From the NCBI RefSeq assembly GCF_013131805.1, contig NZ_JABJRC010000006.1, forward strand, positions 434,001 through 498,000: a stretch of DNA of 64,000 nucleotides, given 5' to 3'. Source of the DNA: Kribbella sandramycini (GTDB lineage Bacteria; Actinomycetota; Actinomycetes; Propionibacteriales; Kribbellaceae). Of this stretch, positions 51,571-60,137 are shown one piece after another (the first letter of the stretch is position 1; each line of letters starts with the position of its first letter). The translations under genes and the position numbers were made by a program. Under the pieces are notes generated by a model. That model was not told the DNA's origin and made no database searches. It was given only the letters and a program-made list of their open reading frames with translations.

Positions 51571-52269
51571 ATGACCGACGAGCTGCCGCCCGGCCTCGCG
51601 CTGTCCTGGGGCGTCCAGCCGACCGGACGCCGCGGCCCGAAACCCGGCCTGACCGTCGAGCAGATCGTCGCAACCGGGATCGATTTCGGCGACGCGCAGG
51701 GTTTCGCCGCCATCTCCCTGCAGAAGATCGCCGCGCAACTCGGCGTCACCACGAACGCCATGTACCGCTACGTCCGCTCCAAGGACGAGCTGATCGTGCT
51801 CGTCCACGACCACGCCGTCGGCCGGCCGCCGAAACTCCCGGCGGGCTGGCGCGCGGCCGCGACGGCCTGGGTGCAGGCCCAGGTCCGGATGTACGCCGAA
51901 CGCCCCTGGCTGCTCGACGTCCCGATCCGCGGCGCGCCGACCACGCCGAACGTGCTGCGCTGGGCCGAGGTGATGCTCCAGGCGTTCGCGCCGACCGGCC
52001 TGAGTCCGCACGACAGCCTCGGCTGCCTGATGTTGCTCGACGGCTACGCCCGCAACTACGCCAATCTGGCCCGCCAGCTCGGCGCGAGCGCCGACGTACC
52101 GGTGCAGGCCGCGCAGGTCGGCGCGTTCCTGGTCCCGAGGCTTGTCGAGGGCAACTACCCGATGCTCGTTGCCCTGTACACCAACCAGGAGTACGAGGAC
52201 GGGCTGGACGACGACCTCGAGTTCGGCCTGACCCGCGTCCTAGACGGCATCCAGGTCCTAATCGGGTAA
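51571..52269 (+). CDS. TetR-family regulator with tetracycline-repressor-type C-terminal domain
   Basis: ATG 51571 with AGGAGG five bases upstream gives 232 residues. An N-terminal linker is followed by the TetR helix-turn-helix at about residues 30-80 (AISLQKIAAQLGVTTNAMYRYVRSKDELI). The long C-terminal helical domain (WVQAQVRMYAERPWLLDVPI) resembles the class that binds tetracycline-like or other polyketide ligands. It is divergent from the DUF1707 gene, a plausible target. Its final 12 bases overlap the convergent glycosidase gene. The ligand is unknown. Confidence 0.87.
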   Translation: MTDELPPGLALSWGVQPTGRRGPKPGLTVEQIVATGIDFGDAQGFAAISLQKIAAQLGVTTNAMYRYVRSKDELIVLVHDHAVGRPPKLPAGWRAAATAWVQAQVRMYAERPWLLDVPIRGAPTTPNVLRWAEVMLQAFAPTGLSPHDSLGCLMLLDGYARNYANLARQLGASADVPVQAAQVGAFLVPRLVEGNYPMLVALYTNQEYEDGLDDDLEFGLTRVLDGIQVLIG

Positions 52270-53430
52270 GGCGATCCGGACCGGCCCGGCGGTTCGCGCG
52301 GCCACCCACTGCAGGTGGAACTCGCTGCCCGGGGCAACTTCCGGACGCCGCTCCGGCTGCGTCCGCAGGTTGATCGGCGCGGTCAGCGTCGTCACGGCAG
52401 GCGTCGCCGGTACGCCGTTCGCGCGCACGTCCGCGATCACCTCGCTCAAGGCCTGCGCCGCCGGCTTGCGCCGGTGGTCGACCGTGAACAACCCGAGGTC
52501 GTACTCCCGATCCGGGAAGTCGAGCAGCCGCCGGTCGATATCGTGTGACGACCACCAGGTGACGCCGTACAGCGCCGGATTCGGCAGCACGTGCTCGACC
52601 GTCCGCCGGGTGAACTCGGCCTGCAACTCCACCGGAATGTCCGGCCCCGGGACGCCGACCTCCTGCAACCACACCGGCCGCGTGGAATCCAGCGACGTCG
52701 CAGCCGCCAGCTCGACCAGATAGTCGGCGTGGCTGAGCGTCGCCGGACCCATCGGCCCATCCACTCGCGAGACCCCGTTGAACACCCACGAGTGGACCGT
52801 GCTGAGATCGCCCAGATCCACCGCGTCCGTCGGGTGGAAGGGGTGATCGGCCTTGTACCAGGCGTCGTCGAAGACCGAATGCAGCGCGAGGACGTCGGGC
52901 GCGGCCTTCTTCACCGTGGTCAGCAGCTCCTGGGCCCACGACGTCGAGGCCGCAAAGCTGGTCGGGCTGTCCGGCCAGAGGTTGTTCACCTCGTTGCCGA
53001 GGGTGATCGCGAACAGGTTCGGCTTCTCCGCGACCGCGCGGGCCACGGTGTCGACGTACGCCGTCAGCCCGTCGCGGACGGTCGGGTCCTCGAAAATGCT
53101 GGTCTTGTGCCAGGTCAGCACCCACGACGGCAGGAAGTCGAAGCTGGACAGGTGACCTTGGATCAGGTCGACCGCCACCGACAGCCCGTGTTCGGCGGCG
53201 GCGTCGACGGTGTCCAGCAGGTCGTCGATCGCGCGCTGCCGGATGATCGCCCGGTTCGGCTGGATCCACGGCCAGACCGGGAAGACCCGGACGTGGTCGA
53301 GCCCGATCGACGCCAGATCCGCGAAGTCCCGCCGGACGGCGTCGCCGTCGTGGTCGAGCCAGCTGTAGAACCAGCCGTTCGAAGGGACGTAGTTCGCGCC
53401 GAAGCGGGGTTCTGTGGGCATGATCCGCAT
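52258..53430 (-). CDS. GH5-like glycoside hydrolase (putative beta-glycosidase)
   Basis: This 390-residue TIM-barrel enzyme looks like a member of clan GH-A. It shows LDHVRVFPVWPWIQPN near residue 43, FAITLGNEVNNLWP with the acid/base Glu147, and PVWLQEVGVPG with the nucleophile Glu257, followed by VTWWSSHDI. No signal peptide is present, so it should cut imported oligosaccharides. It lies directly after the lacI gene on the same strand, and a LacI-type operator abuts its start, tying it to the divergent sugar ABC operon. ATG 53421 is an alternative start. The sugar may be a mannoside or glucoside. Confidence 0.82.
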   Translation of the reverse strand: MRIMPTEPRFGANYVPSNGWFYSWLDHDGDAVRRDFADLASIGLDHVRVFPVWPWIQPNRAIIRQRAIDDLLDTVDAAAEHGLSVAVDLIQGHLSSFDFLPSWVLTWHKTSIFEDPTVRDGLTAYVDTVARAVAEKPNLFAITLGNEVNNLWPDSPTSFAASTSWAQELLTTVKKAAPDVLALHSVFDDAWYKADHPFHPTDAVDLGDLSTVHSWVFNGVSRVDGPMGPATLSHADYLVELAAATSLDSTRPVWLQEVGVPGPDIPVELQAEFTRRTVEHVLPNPALYGVTWWSSHDIDRRLLDFPDREYDLGLFTVDHRRKPAAQALSEVIADVRANGVPATPAVTTLTAPINLRTQPERRPEVAPGSEFHLQWVAARTAGPVRIALPD

Positions 53431-53446
53431 GCTAAAACGGTTTAGC
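53431..53446. promoter_or_regulatory. LacI-type operator at the start of the glycosidase gene
   Basis: GCTAAAACGGTTTAGC is a 16-bp inverted repeat (arms GCTAAA/TTTAGC, centre CG). It fills the 36-bp gap between the lacI stop and the glycosidase start. A 13/16 match occurs in the promoter of the sugar ABC operon at 54701-54716. Confidence 0.75.
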
Positions 53447-53466
53447 CCCTCGGGGCAACCAGCCGG

Positions 53467-54483
53467 TCAGGCCGGGGGCGCGGTGGATTCGCGGACGGTG
53501 AGCACCGGATCGGCGGTCCGCCGGTTGACCGCGGCGCCGGGATTGGCGATCACCTCCAGCAGCACCTCGGCCGCCTGCCGCCCGAAGTCGAAGGTGTCCC
53601 GGGACATCGCGGTCAGCGCCGGGTGCATCAGCTGGGTCAGGATCGAGTCGTCGAAGGCGACGATCGACAGATCGCCGGGCACCGAGACGCCCATCTCCAT
53701 CGCGACGCCGAGCCCGGCGACGGCCATCACGTCGCTGTCGTAGACGATCGCCGTCGGCCGGTCGGCCTGGGAGAGCAGCCGGCGGGTGGTCGCGGCGCCC
53801 TCGGCGTCGCTGAAATCGGTGGTCAGCGAGGGCGCCTCCAGCAGGCCCAGGCGGGGCGCGGCGTCCCGGACGGCGCGGATCCGGCGCTGGGTGTGCTGGA
53901 AGATCGGCGTCCCGGCGACGTGCGCGATCCGGCGGTGGCCGAGCGCGGCCAGGTACTCGACGATGGTCAGCATCGCGTCCCGGTCGTCGGCCCAGACCGA
54001 GGCGAGCGCGCCCTTGCCGCCGCGGCCGCCGATCACCACGGCCGGCAGCTCGAGCTCCTTGAGCGCGTCGATCCGCGGGTCGCGGACAGTCAGGTCGACC
54101 AGGATCACGCCGTCCACCCGGTGCTCCGAGGCCCAGCGCCGGTACACCTCGACCTCCGCCTCGGCGTCCTCGACGATCAGCAGCTGCAGCGAGATGGACT
54201 CCGCCGAGAGGCCGGACTGCACGCCGGACAGCAGGTGCGCGAAGAACGGCTCGACGCCGAGCGTGCGCGCCGGGCGGGCGATCACCATGCCCACCGAGTC
54301 CACCCGGGAGGCCCCGAGCGCCCGGGCGGCGCTGTGCGGCCGCCAGCTCATGTCCTCGGCGATCCGCAGGATCCGCTCCCGCGTCGCGTCGCTGACCCCC
54401 GGCCGCCCGTTCAGCGCGAACGACACCGCGCCCTTGGACACGCCTGCCCGCTGCGCGATATCCGCAATCGTCGGTCTGGCCAC
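53467..54483 (-). CDS. LacI-family regulator of the glycosidase and sugar ABC operon
   Basis: The 338-residue repressor has the N-terminal helix-turn-helix PTIADIAQRAGVSKGAVSFA and a hinge (HSAARALGASRVDSVG), then a periplasmic-binding-protein-like domain (VDGVILVDLTV, IAHVAGTPIF, DLSIVAFDDS). It sits between its two probable targets: the glycosidase gene downstream on the same strand and the ABC operon divergently upstream. Both carry the same operator. The start is ATG 54483, and copy B of the dispersed element lies directly upstream in what would be its 5' leader. Confidence 0.9.
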   Translation of the reverse strand: MARPTIADIAQRAGVSKGAVSFALNGRPGVSDATRERILRIAEDMSWRPHSAARALGASRVDSVGMVIARPARTLGVEPFFAHLLSGVQSGLSAESISLQLLIVEDAEAEVEVYRRWASEHRVDGVILVDLTVRDPRIDALKELELPAVVIGGRGGKGALASVWADDRDAMLTIVEYLAALGHRRIAHVAGTPIFQHTQRRIRAVRDAAPRLGLLEAPSLTTDFSDAEGAATTRRLLSQADRPTAIVYDSDVMAVAGLGVAMEMGVSVPGDLSIVAFDDSILTQLMHPALTAMSRDTFDFGRQAAEVLLEVIANPGAAVNRRTADPVLTVRESTAPPA

Positions 54484-54496
54484 GGAACCTCCCTAT

Positions 54497-54659
54497 GCGT
54501 CACGTTGGTGATGGGGCTTGACGCTGACGGCGCCCAGGCACGCACCTCGCGGCGTTGGAGCACGAGCCACGGAGAACACCACTCCGAGCCCCGCACTCCG
54601 CCTTGCGATGCACGCACCTGAACGCCGTCAGCGTTCAAGCCCCATCACCAACGCGACGC
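54497..54659. repeat. Dispersed structured element, copy B (between lacI and the sugar ABC operon)
   Basis: A near-perfect inverted repeat of about 36 bp (54497-54532 with 54623-54659; one bulge and one A·C mismatch, which is G·U in a minus-strand RNA) encloses about 90 bp. The inner flanks carry CCCAGGCACGCACCTC (54533-54548) and GCGATGCACGCACCTGA (54605-54621), found almost unchanged in copy C. The inner hairpin is CGGAG with CTCCG. The element ends seven bases before the TTGACA of the ABC promoter. Confidence 0.8.
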
Positions 54660-54665
54660 CTACCC

Positions 54666-54716
54666 TTGACAGCGGATTCTACGATGTGAATAGTTCGGGA
54701 GCTATACCGGTTTATC
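54666..54716 (+). promoter_or_regulatory. Promoter and LacI operator of the sugar ABC operon
   Basis: TTGACA (54666-54671), a 17-bp spacer and AATAGT (54689-54694) form a plausible promoter. GCTATACCGGTTTATC (54701-54716) overlaps the expected start of transcription and matches the 53431-53446 operator in 13 of 16 positions. A repressor there would block initiation. The ribosome site CTGGAG follows at 54722-54727. Confidence 0.65.
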
Positions 54717-54734
54717 AAACCCTGGAGAATCCCC

Positions 54735-56030
54735 ATGCGTAGACGCCGTTCGGCGCTGGTGGCGTTGCTCGCCGCCTCGGCTCTCACCCTGGCCGGCTGC
54801 GGCCTCGGTTCGTCCGACGATTCCGGCAGCGGCGGCGCGAAGCCGACCGTCGGCGCGGATGCCCAGGTGACCGGCGAGGTCTCGCTGCAGACCTGGGCCC
54901 TGAAGCCGAAGTTCACCACGTACGTCGAGGGTGTGATCAAGGCCTTCGAGGCGAAGTACCCGGGGACCAAGGTGACCTGGCTGGACCAGCCCGGTGACGG
55001 GTACGACAAGAAGGTGCTGAGCCAGGCGTCGGCCGGGCAGTTGCCGGACGTGACCAACCTGCCGCCGGACTTCGCGCTCCCGCTGGCCAAGCAGAACCTG
55101 CTGCTCGACGTCGGCGCGGCCGACCCGAAGATCAAGGACGAGTACGTCGAGGGCGGCGTCCAGGCGTACCAGTACCAGGGGCTCGACGGCACGTTCGGCT
55201 ACCCGTGGTACCTGAACACCGATATCGACTACTGGAACGCCGACAAGTTCGCCGCGGCCGGGCTGGACGTGAAGAACCCGCCGAAGACCTTCGACGAGCT
55301 GTTCGCCGCCGCCAAGGTGATGCACGACAAGACCGGCGGCAAGGAGTACCTGATGAGCCGGTTGCCCGGTATCGGGGACTTCACCAACGCCGGCGTCCAG
55401 ATCCTCTCCGAGGACGGCAAGAAGTTCACCTTCAACACCCCCGAGGCCGCCGCGCTGCTGGACAAGTACCGCGAGGCCTACAAGGCGGGCTACCTGCCGC
55501 GCGACATCCTGACCCAGGAGTACCTGGGCAACTCCAAGCTGTTCACCCAGTCCAAGGTGGCCTGGACGACCGGCGGCGGTAACGCCATCCAGGACTTCAC
55601 CAAGGACAACCCGTCGCTGAAGGGCAAGATCGTCCCGTCGCCGGCGCTGGACACCCCGCCGCTGTACGTGCAGGGCCTCTCGGTCTCGGCCAAGACCAAG
55701 AACCAGGCGGCCGCGATCGCGCTGGCCCGGTTCGTCACCAACGCCGAGAACCAGGCCGCGTTCGCCAAGATCGTGAACATCTTCCCGTCCACGAAGGCGT
55801 CGGCGTCCGACCCGTACTTCTCGAAGTCCGACGGGACGCCGGAAAGTGACGCGAAGGTGCTCGCGTTCGAGTCGCTGGCCAAGGCGAAGTCGCTGACGCC
55901 GGCCGTGATCAGCGGCGCCACCAACGACTTCATCGGGCAGCAGATCTCGCTCGCGATCTCGGGCAAGATCACCTCGCAGGCAGCTCTGGACGCGGCCGTC
56001 GCCAAGGCCAACCAGCTGCTCACCCAGTGA
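54735..56030 (+). CDS. Sugar ABC transporter substrate-binding lipoprotein
   Basis: This 431-residue family 1 binding protein has a lipoprotein signal ending LAGC, with the acylated Cys near residue 17. Mature-domain motifs include VSLQTWALKPKFTTYVEGVI near residue 54, LPDVTNLPPDFALPLAKQN near 108 and KAGYLPRDILTQEYLGNSK near 252. It heads a three-gene uptake operon and overlaps the first permease gene by ATGA. The linked cytoplasmic glycosidase suggests import of a short oligosaccharide that is cleaved inside the cell. No ATPase is encoded here. Confidence 0.92.
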   Translation: MRRRRSALVALLAASALTLAGCGLGSSDDSGSGGAKPTVGADAQVTGEVSLQTWALKPKFTTYVEGVIKAFEAKYPGTKVTWLDQPGDGYDKKVLSQASAGQLPDVTNLPPDFALPLAKQNLLLDVGAADPKIKDEYVEGGVQAYQYQGLDGTFGYPWYLNTDIDYWNADKFAAAGLDVKNPPKTFDELFAAAKVMHDKTGGKEYLMSRLPGIGDFTNAGVQILSEDGKKFTFNTPEAAALLDKYREAYKAGYLPRDILTQEYLGNSKLFTQSKVAWTTGGGNAIQDFTKDNPSLKGKIVPSPALDTPPLYVQGLSVSAKTKNQAAAIALARFVTNAENQAAFAKIVNIFPSTKASASDPYFSKSDGTPESDAKVLAFESLAKAKSLTPAVISGATNDFIGQQISLAISGKITSQAALDAAVAKANQLLTQ

Positions 56031-56908
56031 TGCGTCACCAGCGCTGGTTCACCCCGTGGGTGCTGGTGATCCCAGCACTCACGTGGTTGCTGGTCTTCAA
56101 CCTGTGGCCGTCGATCAACACGGTCATCCTGTCCTTCACGAACGCCAAGCCGCTCGGCGGCGGCACGTTCGTCGGGCTGAAGAACTTCGAGACCCTGATC
56201 CAGGACGAGCAGCTGCGCTGGGCCCTGCTGAACAGCGTCATCTACATGGTCGTCTGTCTGCCGTTCCTGACCGTGCTGCCGCTGCTGCTCGCCGTCCTGG
56301 TGGAGAAGAAGCTGCCCGGTATCACGTTCTTCCGGACGGCGTTCTACACCCCGGTGGTCGCGTCGGCCGTCGTCGTGGCGCTGATCTGGCAGTGGATCCT
56401 GGACGACCGCGGCCTGGTCAACGGCCTGGCCGAGAAACTCGGCGTCATCTCCGGTCCGCTGCCGTTCCTGTCCGACCAGTGGCTGTTGTTGCTGAGCGCA
56501 ATCAGTCTGACGATCTGGAAGGGCCTCGGGTACTACATGATCATCTACCTGGCCGCTCTCGGGAACGTCGGGCGGGAGCTGCACGAGGCCGCCGCGGTGG
56601 ACGGTGCCGGTCCGCTGCGCCGGTTCGTGCACGTCACGATCCCCGGCGTCCGCGGCACGATGATCCTGATCTCGATCCTGATCTCGGTCTCGGCGCTGCG
56701 GGTGTTCTCCGAGCTGTTCATCCTGAGCGGCGGCAAGGGCGGCCCGGGTGGCCGCGACAACTCGGTCGTGATGCTGATCCAGCAGTACAGCCAGGGTTTC
56801 GAGGGCAACCTCGGCTACGCCTCGGCGCTGTCGATCGTGCTGTTCTTCGTCACCGTCGTCCCGATGCTGGTGCTCGCCCGGCTGAACAACCGGGGAGCGC
56901 AGGCATGA
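56027..56908 (+). CDS. Sugar ABC transporter permease, MalF type
   Basis: This 293-residue permease has six predicted helices, beginning with WVLVIPALTWLLVFNLW. The EAA loop reads LHEAAAVDGAGPLRRFVHVT, and the last helix region is LSIVLFFVTVVPMLVLA. The ATG at 56027 overlaps the binding-protein stop (ATGA), and its own stop overlaps the next permease (ATGA). The lack of a long N-terminal extension is usual for actinobacterial transporters of this type. Confidence 0.92.
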   Translation: MMRHQRWFTPWVLVIPALTWLLVFNLWPSINTVILSFTNAKPLGGGTFVGLKNFETLIQDEQLRWALLNSVIYMVVCLPFLTVLPLLLAVLVEKKLPGITFFRTAFYTPVVASAVVVALIWQWILDDRGLVNGLAEKLGVISGPLPFLSDQWLLLLSAISLTIWKGLGYYMIIYLAALGNVGRELHEAAAVDGAGPLRRFVHVTIPGVRGTMILISILISVSALRVFSELFILSGGKGGPGGRDNSVVMLIQQYSQGFEGNLGYASALSIVLFFVTVVPMLVLARLNNRGAQA

Positions 56909-57753
56909 GCCGTTCGTTCGGGTTCAACACGATCTCGCCGCGCGAGAAAGTGGCCCGCTACATCCTGCTCGCGTTCGTGCTGCTGATCACGATCGGGCCG
57001 TTCCTGTGGCAGCTGTCGACGTCGCTGAAGGGCTCCGGCGAGGACATCTACACCCGGATTCCGCGGCTGCTCCCGTCCCAGCCGACGTTCGATCACTACA
57101 AGGCGGTGGCCGACACGATCCCGGTCTGGGACTACGCGCGGAACTCGCTGGTGGTCGCGGTACTGGTTGTCGGCGGCAACGTGATCGGCGCTTCGCTGGC
57201 CGGGTTCGCGATCTCGCGGCTGCAGTTCAAGGGCCGCAAGCTGGTGCTCGGGCTGTTCCTGGCCACGCTGGTGCTGCCTGGTGAGGTCACGATCATCTCG
57301 CAATACGTCACGGTGCGGGAGTTCGGCTTGGCGAACACGCTGTTCGGCGTCGCCCTGCCCGGCATGATCGGCGCGCTGAACGTGCTGCTGATGTACAACG
57401 CGTTCCGCTCGCTGCCGATCGAAGTCGATCAGGCCGCGATCGTGGACGGCGCCAACGCCTGGCAGCGGTTCGTCTTCATCGGCCTGCCCTCGGTGCGCGG
57501 AACCATCAGCGTGGTCGCGATCTTCGCGTTCATCGGCGCCTGGGACGACTTCCTCTGGCCGCTGATCGTCCTCACCGACCCGGACAAGTACACGCTGACC
57601 GTCGGTCTGCAATACCTGTCCGGCACCTTCAGCAACAACCCGCGCCTGATCGCCGCGGGCACGATGATCGCCTTCATCCCGATCGTGATCGTCTTCGCCA
57701 CCCTCCAGCGCTTCTTCTTCAAGGGCGTCGAAGAAGGCGCGGTCAAGGGCTAG
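56905..57753 (+). CDS. Sugar ABC transporter permease, MalG type
   Basis: ATG 56905, inside the upstream stop, gives 282 residues with six helices (YILLAFVLLITIGPFLWQL first). The family loop is VDQAAIVDGANAWQRFVFIG, in which the usual EAA reads QAA. The C-terminus ends FFFKGVEEGAVKG, typical for MalG-type permeases. It is the last gene of the operon, followed by a strong terminator. The two permeases should form the heterodimeric channel, driven by an ATPase encoded elsewhere. Confidence 0.92.
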   Translation: MSRSFGFNTISPREKVARYILLAFVLLITIGPFLWQLSTSLKGSGEDIYTRIPRLLPSQPTFDHYKAVADTIPVWDYARNSLVVAVLVVGGNVIGASLAGFAISRLQFKGRKLVLGLFLATLVLPGEVTIISQYVTVREFGLANTLFGVALPGMIGALNVLLMYNAFRSLPIEVDQAAIVDGANAWQRFVFIGLPSVRGTISVVAIFAFIGAWDDFLWPLIVLTDPDKYTLTVGLQYLSGTFSNNPRLIAAGTMIAFIPIVIVFATLQRFFFKGVEEGAVKG

Positions 57754-57763
57754 CGACGCCAAG

Positions 57764-57804
57764 GACAGGAGGAGGTGGCCGATCGGCGGCCGCCGCCTCC
57801 TGTC
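57764..57804. terminator. Terminator after the sugar ABC operon
   Basis: GACAGGAGG (57764-57772) and CCTCCTGTC (57796-57804) form the base of a long, G-C-rich stem that continues through GGTGGCCG and CGGCCGCC. It lies between the convergent ABC operon and the lysR gene (stop at 57835). Confidence 0.75.
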
Positions 57805-57834
57805 GCAGGCGGGCCGGCGGCTGTACGTACCTGA

Positions 57835-58749
57835 CTACGTCCTGTCGTTGGTGACGCTGTATCGCTGTGCGACGAACAGGCGGAGCCGGTCGGCGACGGC
57901 GGCGATGGCGGTGTGTGCCGGGTGGCGGCTGTCCCAGGCGGTGATCAGGCGGACGGAGAGCTTGCCGTCGTCGGTGTGGATCGGCAGCGCGTGCAGCCCG
58001 AACTGCGGATCGTCCGAGACCACCGCGACCCCGCGTCCCGCGGCGGCGAGCGCTTGGGCGACGGTGCCGTCGGCGGCCTCGATCGGGTCGGAGTACGAGC
58101 GGCCCGCGCGCTGGAGCGCGGCGTCCAGTGAGATCCGCGAGGTGAAGGTGGCCGGCGGCAGGACGAGCCGCTCGGCGGTGCTCGGGTGTTCGGGATCGGC
58201 GACGAGTTCGGCCAGCCGGAGGCGGGCTCGGTGCGCCCAGCGGTGGCCGGGCGGCACGCAGGCCCAGACCGGTAGTTCGGCGAGCGTCCGGCTCTCGTAC
58301 GGCGCTCGGGCCGGGAAGCTCGTGACGGCGAGGTCGGCCCCGCGGCCGAGGATCTCACCGGCGGTCTGCCCGTCGGCCTGGAAGACCGCCGGGATCGGGT
58401 CGCCGGCGTCCAGGGTCGCGATGAACGGGGCGACGACGTCCCGGAGCGTGGTCAGCGGCGCGCCGATGGTGAGGCGATCGAGCCGGCCTTTCGCGTGGAA
58501 GGCGGCGGCGACCCGGAGGGCGTCGGCGCGCTCGAGGACGTCCTGGGCGAGCGGGAGGAGGGACTGCCCGGCGCGGGTGGGGGTCAGGCGCCCGCCGGTG
58601 CGGTGGAACAGGTCGACGCCGAGCTCCTGCTCCAGTTGCCGGAGCTGGCGGGACAGGCCGGGCTGGGTGACGTGGAGCCGCTCTGCGGCGGCGGTGACCG
58701 TGCCGGCGTCGACGGTCGCCACGAAGTAGCGCAGGGTGCGCAGCTCCAT
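57835..58749 (-). CDS. LysR-family regulator, probable regulator of gabT-gabD
   Basis: This 304-residue regulator starts MELRTLRYFVATVDAGTVTA and has the LysR winged helix (AAERLHVTQPGLSRQLRQLE) within the first 60 residues. The rest is the two-lobed effector-binding domain. It is divergent from gabT across 74 bp, the classic arrangement in which LysR controls its neighbour and itself. The effector is likely 4-aminobutyrate or succinate semialdehyde, by context only. No clear T-N11-A site could be fixed in the short gap. Confidence 0.88.
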   Translation of the reverse strand: MELRTLRYFVATVDAGTVTAAAERLHVTQPGLSRQLRQLEQELGVDLFHRTGGRLTPTRAGQSLLPLAQDVLERADALRVAAAFHAKGRLDRLTIGAPLTTLRDVVAPFIATLDAGDPIPAVFQADGQTAGEILGRGADLAVTSFPARAPYESRTLAELPVWACVPPGHRWAHRARLRLAELVADPEHPSTAERLVLPPATFTSRISLDAALQRAGRSYSDPIEAADGTVAQALAAAGRGVAVVSDDPQFGLHALPIHTDDGKLSVRLITAWDSRHPAHTAIAAVADRLRLFVAQRYSVTNDRT

Positions 58750-58823
58750 CCATGCCTCCTAGGCATGCCATTGGTGCGAGACAAGTATTGGACAGCATAG
58801 ATCGCCGCCCGAAGACTGGAAGG

Positions 58824-60137
58824 ATGACGATCGAACAGCGGCGCATTCTGAGGACAGCGATCCCCGGGCCGGTCTCGGCGGAATTGATGGCGCGAAAGCA
58901 GGGCGCGGTGGCGGCCGGGGTGGGGACCACGCTGCCGGTCTTCGCGGTCGGCGCCGACGGCGGCGTCGTACTCGATGCTGACGGCAACCAACTGATCGAT
59001 CTCGGGTCCGGGATCGCGGTCACCACGGTCGGGGCGCGGGCGCCGCGGGTGGTCGACGCCGTCCGCGCACAGCTGGACGCCTTCACGCACACGTGTTTCA
59101 TGATCACGCCGTACGAGGGGTACGTCGCCGTCGCCGAGGCGCTGAACCGGCTGACGCCGGGCGATCACGAGAAGCGGACGGCGCTGTTCAACTCCGGCGC
59201 CGAGGCGGTCGAGAACGCGGTCAAGATCGCCCGCACGTACACCGGCCGGCAGGCCGTCGTCGTCTTCGACCACGCCTACCACGGCCGCACCAACCTGACC
59301 CTGGCGATGACCGCCAAGAACCAGCCCTACAAGAAGGGGTTCGGCCCGTTCGCCGCCGAGGTCTACCGCGCGCCGGTCTCGTACCCGTACCGGGACGGCG
59401 GGCTCAGCGGCGCGGAGGCCGCGGCCCGGGCGCTGGACGTGATCGAGAAGCAGGTCGGCGGCAGCGAGGTGGCGGCCGTGGTGATCGAGCCGATCCAGGG
59501 TGAGGGCGGGTTCGTCGAGCCCGCGCCCGGGTTCCTGCCGGCGCTGGCCGAGTGGTGCCGGGCGAACGGCGCGGTGTTCGTCGCCGACGAGGTGCAGAGC
59601 GGGTTCGCGCGGACCGGTGACCTGTTCGCCTGCGACCGCGAGGGCGTCGTACCGGATCTGGTCGCGACCGCCAAGGGGATCGCGGGCGGCCTGCCGCTGT
59701 CGGCGGTGACCGGCCGCGCCGAGATCATGGACGCGCCGCAGGTCGGCGGCCTCGGCGGCACGTACGGCGGCAACCCGCTCGCGTGTGCGGCCGCGCTGGC
59801 GGCCATCGAGACGATCGAGGCCGACGGGCTGGTCGAGCGCGCGCGGCGGATCGAGGAGCTGATCAAGTCCCGGCTGCAGAAGGCCCAGGCCGAGGACGAC
59901 CGGATCGGCGACATCCGCGGCCGGGGCGGGATGATCGCGGTCGAGCTCGTGCAGCCGGGGACCGCCGTACCGGCGCCGGAGCTCGCGAAGGCCGTCGCGA
60001 CCGCCGCGCACCAGCAGGGGGTGATCGTGCTGACCTGCGGTACCTACGGCAACGTGCTGCGCTTCCTGCCGCCGCTGACGATCAGTGACGAGCTGCTCAT
60101 CGAGGCGCTCGACATCGTGGTCGGGGGTCTGGCATGA
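58824..60137 (+). CDS. gabT: 4-Aminobutyrate aminotransferase
   Basis: GabT transfers the amino group of 4-aminobutyrate to 2-oxoglutarate using PLP. ATG 58824 gives 437 residues; a longer frame begins in the LysR promoter region. Class III aminotransferase signals are FNSGAEAVENAVKIARTYTG near residue 122, FVADEVQSGFARTGDLFACD near 252 and the PLP-lysine region ATAKGIAGGLPLSAV near 280. GGAAGG abuts the start with almost no spacing. Its stop overlaps gabD (ATGA), giving the full pathway from GABA to succinate. Confidence 0.93.
   Translation: MTIEQRRILRTAIPGPVSAELMARKQGAVAAGVGTTLPVFAVGADGGVVLDADGNQLIDLGSGIAVTTVGARAPRVVDAVRAQLDAFTHTCFMITPYEGYVAVAEALNRLTPGDHEKRTALFNSGAEAVENAVKIARTYTGRQAVVVFDHAYHGRTNLTLAMTAKNQPYKKGFGPFAAEVYRAPVSYPYRDGGLSGAEAAARALDVIEKQVGGSEVAAVVIEPIQGEGGFVEPAPGFLPALAEWCRANGAVFVADEVQSGFARTGDLFACDREGVVPDLVATAKGIAGGLPLSAVTGRAEIMDAPQVGGLGGTYGGNPLACAAALAAIETIEADGLVERARRIEELIKSRLQKAQAEDDRIGDIRGRGGMIAVELVQPGTAVPAPELAKAVATAAHQQGVIVLTCGTYGNVLRFLPPLTISDELLIEALDIVVGGLA

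Noticed and set aside
54497-54659. Interpreting copy B as a simple terminator
   Set aside because: It lies between divergent genes, where no terminator is needed, and its interior matches copies A and C.
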